Assembly: GCA_963726375.1 (NCBI GenBank)
Contig: CAVSCE010000011.1
Location: 124,001 to 188,000 of the forward strand
Direction: 5' to 3'
DNA from: UTCFX2 sp963726375
Lineage (GTDB): Bacteria; Chloroflexota; Anaerolineae; Anaerolineales; UBA4823
DNA length: 64,000 nt
Part shown: positions 18,350 to 27,372 of the stretch, piece by piece
How positions within the stretch are numbered: the first letter of the stretch is position 1
Layout of the letters: every line of letters begins with the position of its first letter
Program-made: the position numbers and the translations under genes
Notes under the pieces: model-generated
The model's input: only the letters and a program-made list of their open reading frames with translations
The model's database searches: none
What the model was told of the DNA's origin: nothing

Positions 18350-20924
18350 ATGCAATCAGCAGACCCAAATCGCGGCTCCTGGTTAAACTCCAATCCTTTC
18401 AGCAAAGTCCGTCTCAACGGTGAAACAATCTTCTGGACGGCGCTCCTGATCCTGGCCTTATTCAGCCGTTTTTATATCCTTGGCGCCCGGGTGATGAGCC
18501 ATGACGAAAACTCACACGTCTATTATTCCTGGCGCTATTTCCAGGGAGAGGGTTTTGCACACGACCCCCTGATGCATGGTCCGCTCCAGTTCCACCTGAT
18601 TGCGCCGGCATATTTCATGTTTGGCGACAATGACTTCACTGGCAGAACGCCGGCAGCGCTCTTCAGCGTCGCCACGGTGATGTTCATGTGGTTTTACCGC
18701 CGCTACCTGGGCCGGGCTGGCGCAATGGTCGCCGGATTGCTGATGCTGATCTCTCCTTACATGCTGTTTTATGGGCGTTATGCCCGTAACGAAGCTTTTG
18801 TCGGTTTCTTTGGCGTTGTGATGATCTGGGCGATCCTGCGCTATCTGGAGACCGGCAAACCGTTGTATCTTTATGTGACGACCGCGGTGAATGTGCTCCA
18901 TTTCACCTCCAAAGAGACTTCTTTCATCTATACAGCCCAGGCGATGCTGTTCCTGGGTGGATATTTCATTTATCGCCTGACAAGGGAAACCTGGCCGCGG
19001 CCCGAATACCGAAACCGGTTTTTAATGGCATTGATCGTGCTGCTGCTCTTGCTGGGTGCAGCAGGCGGGTACTTCGTCCTGAACCAGCAGCCAGCCAGCC
19101 TGGATTCCGGCACGACAGCCCTGCCGGCGGCGCCAGGGCAGGAGCTGGTCCCGCCCCCGGCCTCCGGACAGCCGCCGATTGTGATTGCTGCAGCCCTTCT
19201 TGGGGCAGCGGTTTTGGCACTTGCTGGGTTTTTCCTTTTCAAGGGCTATGGGCTGGACCGAATGCGGCAGAGCCGCTCCTTCGGGATGCTGATCGTGATG
19301 GGGACGCTGGTCTTACCGCAGCTAGCTGCTTTCCCGGTTCGCCTGATGGGATGGGACATACCCACGAATGCCTCCGAGGTCATGGCGCTGACTTCACAGG
19401 ACATCTTCCAGATTGGCGCGTTCCTGGTCCCGCTCGCGCTGCTCTCGCTGGTCATTGGGCTGATCTGGAACCCACGCCTCTGGCTGGTGAACGCCGCGAT
19501 CTGGTATGGGATTTTCACGGTCTTCTATACTTCTGTTTTCACCAATGGAGCGGGTTTTTTCACCGGCCTGATCGGATCATTGGGCTACTGGCTCGAACAG
19601 CAGGGCGTGCAGCGCGGCAGCCAGCCGCTCTACTATTATGCCTTCGTTCAGGTCCCAATTTACGAATATCTGCCGGCATTAGGAACGTGGCTTGCCTTTG
19701 GGATGGCAGCCTGGGACTGGCTTGAAATCTCGCCCGGGCTCTGGTGCAGTCGAAGCTGCTGGGGATGGTGCAGATTCCGGGATAGTCCAGCTTCAGCTTT
19801 TAGAGACACCTGAAGCTCAAGGTATGGACGATAGGGCTGTAGAAGAAATCAATGAGCTGCCCGAAACCGCACCGGTCTTCCCCCTGTTGGGCTTTTGGGC
19901 GATCACAAGCCTGATTGCGTACTCGATCGCAGGCGAAAAGATGCCCTGGCTGACCGTGCATATCACGCTGCCCGCGATCCTCTGCACCGGTTGGTCGCTC
20001 GGCCGGTTGATCGACGGGATGGATTGGAGCCTGATCCGGCACAGGCATGGCTGGCTGATCTTGCTGCTGCTGCCTGTCGCCCTGTTTAGCACACTCGCCG
20101 CACTGGGTTCGCTGCTCGGTTCGCAGCCGCCATTCCAGGGGAAAGAGCTGGCTCAGCTTCAGGAGACAAGCCAATTCCTGATGAGCTTCCTGGCAGCGCT
20201 TGCGAGCTGGACCGGATTGGCTTATCTAATTCGGCCCTGGCCGACGATCCAGTTTGTCCGCCTGATTACACTGACAGGTTTTGGATTATTGGGTTTGCTC
20301 ACTGCACGCACCTCGATCCAGGCCAACTACTATAATTACGACTACGCAAACGAGCTGCTCGTTTACGCCCACTCTGCCCCGGGGGTCAAGACAGCCCTGG
20401 ACCAGATCGAAGAAATCTCCCGGCGGACGACGGATGGACTGGCGATCCAGGTTGCGTATGATAATGAAACATCTTACCCATACTGGTGGTATCTGCGAAA
20501 TTTCCCAAATGCCAATTACTACGGCGCGAACCCATCGCGCACACTGCGGGAAACCCCTATCATCCTGGTGGGCGATGCCAATTACGGCAAAATTGAGCCA
20601 ATTGTTGCGAACCAGTTTGACCGGTTCGATTACATCCGCCTGTGGTGGCCGAACCAGGACTATTTTGACCTGACCCCGCAGAAGCTCTGGAACGCGCTGC
20701 TGGATCCAGAGATGCGCGACGCACTTTTCCAGATCTGGCTCAACCGCGATTACACCCGATACGGGCAGGTGCTCGGGCGGGATATGAGCATGCCCAACTG
20801 GTCGCCAGCGGCTCGCATGCGGCTCTACATCCGCAAGGATATCACTTCAAAATTGTGGAATTACGGCTCAGCCCCAGCGCCCGTCGAAGAAATCAGCGAC
20901 CCAATGGAAGGATTGCATGATTGA
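18350..20924 (+). CDS. Agl23-like (TIGR03663 family) multi-spanning membrane protein, one inserted base
   Basis: About 857 residues when one G is removed from GGG at 19736-19738; the junction then reads WLEISPGSGAVEAAG. The N-terminal half has the pattern of a GT-C-like glycosyltransferase: SHDENSHVYYSWRYFQGEGF after the first helix (an acidic DE pair in the first outer loop), then HDPLMHGPLQFHL and about ten further hydrophobic helices. The C-terminal part is a soluble domain (ANELLVYAHSAPGV, SYPYWWYLRNFPNANYYG). TIGR03663 proteins are often annotated as flippase-associated Agl23 and are presumed to act in surface glycan or glycoprotein assembly. It overlaps the next (NHL) gene by 8 bp; in some relatives the NHL propeller seems to be part of the same chain. 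Confidence 0.75.
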
Positions 20925-21810
20925 GCTTCCGGCTGCTGCTACATTCGGCATGGTTGGGACGGAACCAGGTCAATTCCAGCGCCCGCGGGACGTTGCCGTA
21001 GCTCCGGATGGGACGATCTATGTCTCGGATACCGAGAACTTCCGGATCCAGCACCTCACCCCGCAGGGCGAAGTGCTCCAGGTTTGGGGGTCATTCGGCG
21101 ATACGACTGCCGGGGATGCGCCAGGCGGCACATTCAACCAGCCCTGGGGGATCGCCGTAGCCCCAGATGGATCCGTTTATGTTGCAGACACCTGGAACCA
21201 CCGCATCCAGAAATTCAGCGCAGAGGGCGAGTTTCTGCAGATGTGGGGTTATTTTGGCCAGGCCGAAACCCCTGAAGCTTTCTGGGGACCGCGTGACGTG
21301 GCTGTCGATGCAGACGGGCGCGTCTTCATCACCGACACCGGGAACAAGCGGATCGTAGTCTTCTCTGAAAACGGTGAATTTATCACTCAATTTGGTGAAG
21401 CGGGGATGGCTGCAGGGCAGCTGGATGAACCGGTGGGAATCGCGATCGACCCGGCTGGTCTGGTTTATATCGCAGACACCTGGAACCAGCGCATCCAGGT
21501 TTTCCAGCCTGATGAGGATGATAATTATTCGGCGCTGCGCTCCTGGGAGCTGCAGGCCTGGTACGGTCAATCACTGGATAACAAACCTTATCTGGCTGTC
21601 GACGATCTGGGAAATCTATTTATATCTGATCCGGAAGGCTACCGGGTGCTCCAGTACACAGTCACCGGCGAGCCGGTCAGGTCCTGGGGCGATTTCGGCG
21701 CCGGGATCACCCAGTTTGGGCTTCCTACCGGTCTTGCAGTCGATTCAGAAGGAGCTGTTTGGGTTGTCGATACGGGGAACGGCCGCGTTATGAAATTTGT
21801 GATGCCCTGA
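20917..21810 (+). CDS. Six-bladed NHL-repeat beta-propeller, separate gene or C-terminal part of the Agl23-like protein
   Basis: 297 residues with six NHL blades ending in YVSDTENFRIQ, YVADTWNHRIQ, FITDTGNKRIV, YIADTWNQRIQ, FISDPEGYRVL and WVVDTGNGRVM. There is no signal peptide or membrane segment of its own. The ATG at 20917 overlaps the stop of the preceding frame (20922-20924). Since this window has many one-base insertions, and the two frames differ by one base, this may really be the extracytoplasmic end of the Agl23-like protein (about 1150 residues). As a separate soluble protein it would have no evident route out of the cell. The 3' end overlaps the converging rarD gene by 23 bp. Confidence 0.8.
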   Translation: MIELPAAATFGMVGTEPGQFQRPRDVAVAPDGTIYVSDTENFRIQHLTPQGEVLQVWGSFGDTTAGDAPGGTFNQPWGIAVAPDGSVYVADTWNHRIQKFSAEGEFLQMWGYFGQAETPEAFWGPRDVAVDADGRVFITDTGNKRIVVFSENGEFITQFGEAGMAAGQLDEPVGIAIDPAGLVYIADTWNQRIQVFQPDEDDNYSALRSWELQAWYGQSLDNKPYLAVDDLGNLFISDPEGYRVLQYTVTGEPVRSWGDFGAGITQFGLPTGLAVDSEGAVWVVDTGNGRVMKFVMP

Positions 21811-22697
21811 TTGAATTTTCTGCTGCACGCATCCGCCTGCGGGTAATGAAACCTTCCGACCAGAGAACGATCAGAGCCGTCCAGATGATGCAGAAACCGA
21901 TCAAACTCTGGGTGGTGAATTCTTCCTTGAAAATCAGCACTCCGATCAGAAATTGAATGGTCGGGGCGATGTACTGCAGCAAACCCAGCATTGAAAGATC
22001 GATCCGCTGCGCTGCCGCCCCAAAAGCAAGCAGAGGAATCGCGGTCAGCGGTCCAAGCATTGCCAGCATCAAGCTCATCTGCGGGCTGATCGTCCCGAAT
22101 GATGACTGGCCGTTTGCCTGCAAAAAGAGCAAGTAGATCAGCGTCGGAAGAAAAAGGATTCCCGTCTCGAGCGTCAGACCGTAAAAAGAACCCAAGGGGG
22201 CGGTTTTCTTCGCCAGGCCGTATAAGCCAAAGGTCAGCGCCAGACCCAGCGCGATCCAGGGCAGCCGCCCGTAATTGAATGTCAGGTATGCGACGCCCAG
22301 AGCGGCCAGACCGACCGCCGCCCACTGAGCCTTGCGCAGCCGCTCATGCAGGAATAGGACGCCCAGCAGCACGCTGACCAACGGATTGATGAAATAACCA
22401 AGGCTGCTCTCGACAATATATCCTGAATTGACCCCATAAACAAAAAGCAGCCAGTTCAAGCCGATCAAGATAGAGGAAATGAGGAACGCCAGCAGGAATT
22501 TTGGTCCCTGGATGGAATGGATAAGCCTTGACCATTCTTTGCGAAGCGCGAGCAGGATGACCAGGAAGGCAAATGACCATACGATCCGGTGCCCGACAAT
22601 CTCAACCGTTGTCGCATCCCGGATCAGTTTGAAATATAATCGGGAAAAATCCCCACATCGCATAGGCTGCGATGCCGTAAAGAATGCCTTTGTTCAT
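21788..22697 (-). CDS. rarD: RarD-type EamA family transporter, one inserted base near the 5' end
   Basis: Ten predicted transmembrane helices, a drug/metabolite exporter of the EamA superfamily. The long frame begins abruptly at 22663. An upstream frame from ATG 22697 reads MNKGILYGIAAYAMWGFFP, the classic RarD N-terminus. Removing one base at about 22637 gives FFPIYFKLIRDATTVEIVGHR in continuity, about 302 residues in all. Other RarD features are IVWSF, GVNSGYIVESSLGYFINPL and LLQYIAPTIQFLIGV. The substrate is unknown for most members (RarD is associated with chloramphenicol). Confidence 0.88.
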
Positions 22698-22751
22698 CAA
22701 GAGACCATTTTCTTATCTCTAATGCTTTAAGATCACCTTAAAGAATGCCAT

Positions 22752-22792
22752 CAGGGATCGAGCAGATGCCAGATGCCCCAGCTCGATCCCTG
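22752..22792 (-). terminator. Hairpin between the aldolase and rarD genes
   Basis: A 12-bp inverted repeat (CAGGGATCGAGC at 22752-22763 with GCTCGATCCCTG at 22781-22792) lies 27 bp past the restored stop of the aldolase gene. The T-tract downstream on the minus strand is weak, so it may be a transcript-end stabiliser as much as a terminator. Confidence 0.6.
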
Positions 22793-22818
22793 AGTGAGTT
22801 AAATCTTGCTGATCCTGA

Positions 22819-24242
22819 CTAGTCAGCCAGATCGGAGACGTCGCCCGCTTCGGCTTCTTCGCCAAGGTAGAAATGAAGATCCGGTTTGACAAACACCGGT
22901 TTGATCGTCTTTTCGACATACCTGCAGAGTCCCAGCCTGTCCAAGCATCTGGAACAGCTTGCTGAACTGGTCTTCCCAGGCCTTCACGATCACGGCTTTG
23001 CTTTCAGCCGGCATAAACCATGTCTTCATCTTAAACGGACCCACTGCATTTTTGCGGGTTTTATAATAGAACTGCTCGTCCGTCATGCCAGGCTTGCGCT
23101 CGCCGGCATATTTCTCGTCCAGGAATGCATACATTTCTTTCAGCAGAGCTTCCGGGAGGCGGTCAAACAGCATGTTCTGGAAGTTTGTTGCCAGGTGAAC
23201 TTCCACGGCTCGATTTTCGACGAATTTCCCAAATGCACTCTCGGGGAGGGTGGAAGCGCCGTGCTGGACCGCGCCGCCTAACCCGAACTCGGAGCGGGCG
23301 ATATCGCTGAGCTTTCCCAGGGTCGCAAAATCCACGCTCACATCGGCAATTGAGCCGTCAGGGAGCACAACCCCGCCGTGCGAGGTGCCGGTCTGGATGC
23401 TGATCTTGCTGATCCCGACCGCCTCGGGCGCAATTTTTGCCAGCGCAGCGTTATAACCGGACATGTAAGCGCAGAGCTCTTCTTCGGTCGAGTTTTGTCC
23501 GCCTACTTCACCGATCTCGCCGCCGACCGATACCGTCACGCCGTCCGGCTCGAGCTCGCGGATATAAGCAGTGAGCATCGCCGAAAGACCGGTATTCAGC
23601 TCTTGCTGTTCCTCAGTCGTCGACTTGCTCAGGTCAACGAGCGTAGAGGTGTCAATATCAATATTGAAGAATCCGGCGTTCAACGCTTCGACGATCAGGT
23701 CCTTCACGGCCTGGAGCTCTGCATTGCTGTCGCTGGCGTAGCGTTTTGCGGAAACCTGGAAATGGTCTCCCTGGATGAAAACCGGTCCGGTGTAGCCTTC
23801 AGCAATCGCAGCCGCAAGCATGCTGGTAACATATTCAGCCGGGCGTTGGTCCGTATAACCCATCTCGGAACGGGCGATCTCAAAAATGATCGCGGCGGCT
23901 TCTAGAGGCTGTGCGGCGCGAAAAACTGCCGCGCGCTGAGTCGAAAGCCATTGCCCTGAGATTGATCGCCGGGACTGTGAAATTATCCGGCACCTCGCCC
24001 CTCCCGCGTGCCATATACAGGTCGTTGATCGATGCGGAATAAACTCCAGCATCCTGAGCAATCAGGCGAACCAGATACCGAGCCATCCCCTGGCGATCGC
24101 CGCTCTCCAGGGCGGATACTTCGGCCAGGCGGTGGATGGTCGCCCGAAGCTGTGCCGCGTCCTTAATTTCTATGTTGCCATCTTTAAGAACAACACTGTT
24201 GTCTAGAAGAGCCAGAAGGTCCTGAAAATCCTGTTTTTGCAT
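22819..24242 (-). CDS. Class II (zinc) fructose-bisphosphate aldolase family protein, two inserted bases
   Basis: About 474 residues after removing one base near 23929-23935 and one G from the run at 22931-22933 (CCC on the plus strand). The corrected C-terminus reads YVEKTIKPVFVKPDLHFYLGEE and stops at 22819. Metal-binding motifs are FIQGDHFQVSAKRY, EIGEVGGQNSTEEEL, TGTSHGGVVLPDG and VQHGASTLPESAFGKF; His residues in these bind Zn, and phosphate is bound through the glycine-rich loops. The protein is longer than the classical 300-360 residue FbaA and has an N-terminal extension of about 110 residues, so it belongs to the long variants seen in Chloroflexota. Tagatose-bisphosphate aldolase activity is an alternative. 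AAGGAG precedes the ATG. Confidence 0.83.
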
Positions 24243-24584
24243 ACGAAAACTCCTTCAAATCGATAGAAAGTTATAAAGAATAAGGGCAGCAGCCTGATAC
24301 CCAGACTTTAAACCACCAAACCTATCAATTTTATCACAACTGTCTTCAGCCAGTGCTGCACCTGAGCGAACTTAGCGATCCTTAATCCACAGGGATTCCG
24401 CAACTATTCGACCGTTTACACCTATAGATTATGGAGATGGATTTAATCCAAAAATCATATGGAACAATCGGGGGAATTATTGCGCGCTGGTCGAACAAAG
24501 GCTATAATCAAGATGCACATGCGAACAGCTCACGACCTTTGGGTAGAAAAGTGACCAGCATCAATTCAGTTAAGGAGTCATGCA
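24243..24584. other. Intergenic region between divergent genes (342 bp)
   Basis: Holds the leader of the aldolase gene (minus, with its AAGGAG) and the promoter of the 24585 gene (plus). I see no ORF, RNA or repeat in the middle part. Confidence 0.5.
24480..24508 (+). promoter_or_regulatory. Sigma-70-type promoter for the 24585-26237 gene pair
   Basis: TTGCGC at 24480-24485 and TATAAT at 24503-24508, separated by 17 bp. The expected transcription start is near 24515, leaving a leader of about 70 nt that ends in AAGGAGTC before the ATG. Confidence 0.6.
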
Positions 24585-25115
24585 ATGACAGATAATCTCT
24601 TCGATACAGTAAAGTCGGAAATGGACCCTTTCAAGAAAATCCTCAGCTATATCCCGGGTTTCAAAGGATATATGGAACGACAGGCGCGGCGCGATTCGGA
24701 TAAAATCCTGCGCGAGACGATCGCTGACCGCTTTGAAGAGCAGTGGGGCAGGATTTCATCATTGCAGCGCGATTTCATCTCTTCTGGCGATATTCATCTG
24801 GTGGATGACCTGGAAGCCTCCGCTATCAAGCTGCGCGCCTTTATCGACAGAGTCCGCCGGGCGACCCGTGGATATTCCGGGCTTTTCGACGCTGTGAAGA
24901 TCAATGAAGAGGAATTAGCTCGGCTGTATGAATATGACGCCCAGATGCTTGGCATGTCGGATGAGGTCGCCCGGGCGATCGACAACATCGAGGCTTCGAT
25001 CGGATCGGATGGGCTCCCGGCTGCGATCCGCAACCTGAGGACGGTATCCCAGCAGTGTGTTGATGTTTTTGACCGCCGCGAGGAAGCCATCCTTGGCACC
25101 GCGCCGCAGCAGTAG
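24585..25115 (+). CDS. Alpha-helical cytoplasmic protein of unknown function, partner of the SPFH protein
   Basis: 176 residues, nearly all predicted helix and highly charged, with no signal or membrane segment. It begins MTDNLFDTVKSEMDPFKKIL and contains YIPGFKGYMERQARRDSDKIL, resembling small helical proteins found beside SPFH-domain genes. A long heptad-like stretch from about residue 40 to 115 (RFEEQWGRISSLQRDF, KLRAFIDRVRRATRGYS) may form a coiled coil. AAGGAGTCATGCA precedes the ATG. It is 60 bp upstream of the SPFH gene on the same strand, so the two probably form an operon and may interact. I do not recognise a named family. Confidence 0.7.
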   Translation: MTDNLFDTVKSEMDPFKKILSYIPGFKGYMERQARRDSDKILRETIADRFEEQWGRISSLQRDFISSGDIHLVDDLEASAIKLRAFIDRVRRATRGYSGLFDAVKINEEELARLYEYDAQMLGMSDEVARAIDNIEASIGSDGLPAAIRNLRTVSQQCVDVFDRREEAILGTAPQQ

Positions 25116-25175
25116 ACGGCATCATGATCGTTGGATTTGATCTGCATATGTTGAAATCGAACAGGAGTAAATGAT

Positions 25176-26237
25176 ATGGCCAGGATTATTGATTTGATCG
25201 AATACCCGAACGAGATGCGCGATGAGATCGTGCACCGTATTCCTGAGGTCGGTCAGGGTTCTGTCCGCTTGGGCTCGCAGCTGGTCGTGCGCGAGTCCCA
25301 GACGGCAGTATTCTTCCGCGACGGCAACGCCCTCGATGTATTTGGCCCCGGGCGGCATACCCTTGTCACGTACAACGTCCCGCTGCTGATCGAGCAGCTC
25401 GGCAAGCTCTTTAATGAGAAAACCCCTTTCCCTGCTGAAGTCTATTTCGTCTCGATCCGCGAGTTCGCAGACCGGAAATGGGGCACCCCGCAGCCGATCA
25501 TCGTTCGGAACCCCAACATGGGGCTGGGCGTGGCGCTGCTCCAGGGTTTTGGAACGTACGGCTTCCAGGTCAAGGATCCCCAGCAGTTTGTGACCCAGAT
25601 CGTTGGGACCCAGGGCGCTTATAAAACCTCCGAAATCGAAACCCGGCTTCGCTCGATGCTCCTCTCGAAACTGCAGGACCTGCTGGGAGAGACCGCGGCG
25701 AAGAATTCAGTGCCTGAGCTGATCGGGCTGACGGAAGAGCTTGGCGCAGGCGTGCGGGCCAAGAGCCAGGACGATTTCCTGGCATTAGGGCTGACGCTGA
25801 AAAATTTCTATATCGAAAATTTGAAACCCTCCAGCAAATCCGCCGAAGAGCTTCGGGCGATGGGCATGCTCGACATGGCGACATACACCCAGCTGCAGGC
25901 TGCCGACGCGATGCGAGAAGCAGCCCAGAACCCAAGCGGCGGCGCCGGTCTGACTGCCGGAATCGGAGCAGGCATGGGGATCGGCAACGTCCTCAGCAGC
26001 TCCCTGGCCGGGATGACCGGGCAGCAGGGCACCACACAGGCCCCGCAGCAGCCGTCCGGCGGAGCGCCGACTGCCCCGATCCCATCGGTGATGACCCCGG
26101 CGGAAGCCGCCCAAATCCTGCGGGTTGCAGAAGAGGATGTGATCGCTGCGATCACATCAGGCGATTTGAAAGCCAAGAAGATCGGAAGCGCCTACAGGAT
26201 CTCCAAGGAATCGCTTGAAGCGTTCCTGGCAGGCTAG
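25176..26237 (+). CDS. SPFH/band-7-like protein with a C-terminal excisionase-type helix-turn-helix
   Basis: 353 residues. Residues about 30-230 match the SPFH (virion-core-protein-like) pattern: SQTAVFFRDGNALDVFGPGRHTL, in two adjoining parts, then YFVSIREFADRKWGTPQPI and LGLTLKNFYIENLKP. A Gly/Gln/Pro linker (GGAGLTAGIGAGMGIG, TQAPQQPSGGAP) leads to a 50-residue HTH_17-like domain: TPAEAAQILRVAEEDVIAAI, then SGDLKAKKIGSAYRISKESL. There is no N-terminal membrane segment. SPFH proteins assemble into large rings or membrane scaffolds; the HTH here could be a DNA- or protein-binding tail. AGGAG precedes the ATG. A strong terminator follows. Confidence 0.82.
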   Translation: MARIIDLIEYPNEMRDEIVHRIPEVGQGSVRLGSQLVVRESQTAVFFRDGNALDVFGPGRHTLVTYNVPLLIEQLGKLFNEKTPFPAEVYFVSIREFADRKWGTPQPIIVRNPNMGLGVALLQGFGTYGFQVKDPQQFVTQIVGTQGAYKTSEIETRLRSMLLSKLQDLLGETAAKNSVPELIGLTEELGAGVRAKSQDDFLALGLTLKNFYIENLKPSSKSAEELRAMGMLDMATYTQLQAADAMREAAQNPSGGAGLTAGIGAGMGIGNVLSSSLAGMTGQQGTTQAPQQPSGGAPTAPIPSVMTPAEAAQILRVAEEDVIAAITSGDLKAKKIGSAYRISKESLEAFLAG

Positions 26238-26247
26238 ACCTTATCAA

Positions 26248-26281
26248 AAAGAGCGGGCATTTTTTGCCCGCTCTTTCTTTT
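26248..26281 (+). terminator. Rho-independent terminator after the SPFH gene
   Basis: A 12-bp stem (AAAGAGCGGGCA at 26248-26259 with TGCCCGCTCTTT at 26265-26276), five-base loop, then TTTCTTTT, eleven bases past the stop. Confidence 0.92.
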
Positions 26282-26306
26282 GGTCTCTAAAAGGAATGTC
26301 AGCGGG

Positions 26307-26981
26307 ATGACATTCTCAGATGCTGGCTTGTTGTTCGAGCCGCCTTCGCCAACTCCGACGTACGATCCCCTGGCGACACCGGCGCTGCCTCCAAATCCTT
26401 CAAATATCGAGCTGGGGGAATACCACTATTACTACCACTGCATGCCGTGTCACGGTGATGTCGGTCAGGGGCTGACGGATGCCTTCCGCCAGGTGTGGGA
26501 AGAGGACCACCAGAACTGCTGGGGGCGTGGATGCCACGGCGGACGCCCGAAGGATGAAGGTTTCCCGATCCCGACCTTCGTGCCGATGGTGATCTCCAAG
26601 AATGACGCCCTGAGAAGCTTCCAAACATACGATCAGCTGCTGTCCTACCTGGTCCAGACCCATCCCCCTCAGTATCCTGGAAAATTAGAGGATCGAGAAT
26701 ACCAGTCGATGACGGCCTTCCTGTGGGCGTCCAACAACAAGCCGACGGCCAGCTCCACCGCCTCGCCGTCCAATACCCCCAGAGCCACCGCAACTTTATC
26801 CGAAACACCGATCCCGACGCAAGCTGCTTCCACATCCACACAGCCGGCGCTCACTGTGGCTCCAGAACCGATTGCACCGGCGGGAAGCGGTCCCCAAGGT
26901 GAAATGGTCTGGTTTCTGCTTGTCCTCGTGCTGATCCTACTGCTGTTCCTGATCTTCCGAGGCGTTCGAAAGAAGGTTTGA
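26307..26981 (+). CDS. Monoheme c-type cytochrome domain protein with a C-terminal membrane anchor
   Basis: 224 residues from the ATG at 26307; the frame is open from TTG 26280. A Pro-rich N-terminus (PPSPTPTYDPLATPALPPN) precedes the heme-binding CMPCH (residues 45-49 from the chosen start) and a second Cys-His pair in WGRGCHGGRP. The motif FPIPTFVP with a following Met is a candidate distal ligand region. After it come a Ser/Thr/Pro-rich linker and one strong transmembrane helix (VWFLLVLVLILLLFLIFRG) ending in basic residues, so the heme domain would face outwards. No signal peptide is visible, though heme attachment requires export. An upstream frameshift, or a start further upstream overlapping the terminator, may have hidden it. 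Confidence 0.75.
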   Translation: MTFSDAGLLFEPPSPTPTYDPLATPALPPNPSNIELGEYHYYYHCMPCHGDVGQGLTDAFRQVWEEDHQNCWGRGCHGGRPKDEGFPIPTFVPMVISKNDALRSFQTYDQLLSYLVQTHPPQYPGKLEDREYQSMTAFLWASNNKPTASSTASPSNTPRATATLSETPIPTQAASTSTQPALTVAPEPIAPAGSGPQGEMVWFLLVLVLILLLFLIFRGVRKKV

Positions 26982-27080
26982 TCGGTCAGCCTACGCACTG
27001 ACTCCAAAAACTGCAATGTCTAAAGGAGGTTCGAGGAGAAGCTCGTTTTGAACCTGTAGGAAAAATGAACAAGGGGGAGG

Positions 27081-27118
27081 GATTTGAATTATCAGATTTT
27101 AATTGAATAATTCAAATC
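27081..27118. repeat. Perfect 12-bp AT-rich inverted repeat
   Basis: GATTTGAATTAT at 27081-27092 and ATAATTCAAATC at 27107-27118 around a 14-base spacer. Too AT-rich to be a strong terminator; it could be an operator or a weak transcript end. Confidence 0.6.
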
Positions 27119-27254
27119 GATTTAATTCAACTTCTCGCCGTCCTGAGACATCTGCCCGATATTATAGCACAATAGTTCTATTATTACAAGGAACTTTCCA
27201 TACCCGGCGGCGTGGGGAGAGGTGTCGGAGGAAGTGGTGACAGAACCAATACAG

Positions 27255-27343
27255 GCGCCCCTATCCGAAGCAATCCAGGACTGTTCGACCTCCGAAGCGC
27301 CGCGATATCACTGCGAGGGCACTTTCCGAAGCAATCCTGGATT
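27255..27343. repeat. Two degenerate copies of a CGAAGCAATC-type dispersed repeat
   Basis: TCCGAAGCAATCCAGGA (near 27256) and TCCGAAGCAATCCTGGA (near 27324) occur about 70 bp apart; the second is preceded by TCACTGCGAGGGC. This matches the well-known bacterial intergenic element whose consensus joins GTCATTGCGAGG to CGAAGCAATC. The match is from memory of that consensus. Confidence 0.5.
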
Positions 27344-27372
27344 CTTATCTCTATAGATCCTGTTTCCAGCAT

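Larger units (their letters stand above)
26982..27372. other. Gene-free stretch of 391 bp with palindrome and dispersed-repeat copies
   Basis: Contains an AT-rich 12-bp inverted repeat (27081-27118) and two related GC-rich repeat copies (27255-27343), described separately. The 62-codon frame at 27184-27372 on the minus strand is a product of the repeats and I do not consider it a gene. Confidence 0.5.

Noticed and set aside
27184..27372. 62-codon minus-strand frame
   Set aside because: It lies over the dispersed-repeat copies and a low-complexity Pro/Leu stretch; no start signal or family match.
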